A DNA stretch of 30,541 nucleotides from assembly GCA_027058735.1 (NCBI GenBank), contig JALURZ010000115.1, positions 1-30,541 of the forward strand, read 5' to 3'. Below the pieces are notes generated by a model. That model made no database searches, was not told where the DNA came from, and worked only from the letters and a program-made list of their open reading frames with translations. Origin of the DNA: Hyphomicrobiales bacterium. GTDB taxonomy: Bacteria; Pseudomonadota; Alphaproteobacteria; Rhizobiales; JALURZ01. Position numbers and translations under genes: made by a program. Numbering within the stretch: the stretch's first letter is position 1; each line of letters starts with the position of its first letter. Shown one piece after another: positions 30,219 through 30,541 of the stretch.

Positions 30219-30541
30219 TCAGCCCTGCTTGATCTTGCAGAACAGCGTTTTTCCGGTCAGCCGGTCGATTGAGTTCATGTCAATGGCGGCGCGCGCGGCT
30301 TTCTCGCGCAGGTCCGGCGCGTTGAATGCGAAAATAACATCGTCACGGTTCCACAGCCGCCGCAGGGCCGCGGGAAAATCCACTTTGCCGAACAGCCTGA
30401 GGTGATCGTCCTGGCCGAACCGGGCGGTGCGTTCGCCCGCCGGCATGGCGGGGTCCATATCCTCGTCCGTGAGATCTCCGGCAAAGGGGACCGAAAACAG
30501 ATGAATGCCGCCCGGTTTCACCAGCCGGTCGAGATTTTTCA
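30219..30541 (-). CDS. SAM-dependent methyltransferase, C-terminal part only
   Basis: The minus-strand frame is open from the window edge (30541) to its stop at 30219, giving about 107 residues. It begins LDRLVKPGGIHLFSVPF, the motif III strand of a Methyltransf_11/25-type enzyme, and continues with RFGQDDHLRLFG and ALRRLWNRDD, a C-terminus seen in many predicted surface-polysaccharide methyltransferases. The start codon and SAM-binding motif I lie outside the window. It converges on the UDP-glucose dehydrogenase gene with a 50-base gap. Confidence 0.75.
   Translation of the reverse strand, partial: KNLDRLVKPGGIHLFSVPFAGDLTDEDMDPAMPAGERTARFGQDDHLRLFGKVDFPAALRRLWNRDDVIFAFNAPDLREKAARAAIDMNSIDRLTGKTLFCKIKQG

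Overview
High-GC window with tightly packed genes, most likely from an alphaproteobacterium. The clues are family-level: a two-cysteine BigR/SqrR-type ArsR regulator, a CyaC-like membrane cyclase with an Fe-S domain, COG4671-type glycosyltransferases, and frequent 4-bp ATGA/GTGA overlaps between consecutive genes. The genus cannot be named from sequence alone. No tRNA, rRNA, CRISPR, insertion sequence or integrase was seen.

Layout. (1) 1-775: weak trace of a leftward gene at the edge, then a YfcG-like glutathione S-transferase. (2) 789-6801: a sulfane-sulfur module. On the minus strand are DsrE, TusA, a FadL-type outer-membrane protein, an ETHE1/Blh-type persulfide dioxygenase, a Tll0287-like (DUF3365) heme protein and a small cytochrome c. 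On the plus strand are an ArsR persulfide sensor and a DUF442 rhodanese-like protein. A strong terminator follows the FadL gene. AT-rich inverted repeats overlap the promoters of dsrE and of the DUF442 gene and are probably the ArsR operators. (3) 6833-11129: two SAM methyltransferases, a DUF3095 cyclase-fold protein paired with an ATP-grasp protein, and a DUF6817 protein. (4) 11266-20243: one minus-strand, mostly overlapping operon. It encodes an oligopeptide-type ABC importer (fused double ATPase, binding protein, two permeases), two COG4671-like glycosyltransferases and a histidine phosphatase. A GT4 glycosyltransferase lies just upstream. (5) 21637-26820: a 19-bp tandem repeat array, then three plus-strand genes: a 912-residue ABC-exporter-like protein whose ATPase motifs are all degraded, a stand-alone cyclic-nucleotide-binding protein, and a membrane adenylate/guanylate cyclase with a heme-b-like anchor and a 2Fe-2S domain. 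(6) 26802-30541: UDP-glucuronate 4-epimerase, a cytochrome c, UDP-glucose 6-dehydrogenase and a truncated methyltransferase.

How the parts may work together. The sulfur module looks like a persulfide-sensing and detoxifying or oxidising unit: DsrE/TusA and the rhodanese-like protein relay sulfane sulfur, the dioxygenase oxidises glutathione persulfide, and the cytochromes may take electrons. The sugar-nucleotide enzymes and glycosyltransferases point to surface polysaccharide or glycolipid synthesis.

The most unusual element is region 5. A redox-sensing cyclase sits in an apparent operon with a cyclic-nucleotide receptor and an intact but apparently ATPase-dead ABC protein. This suggests a membrane signalling module rather than an ordinary transporter.
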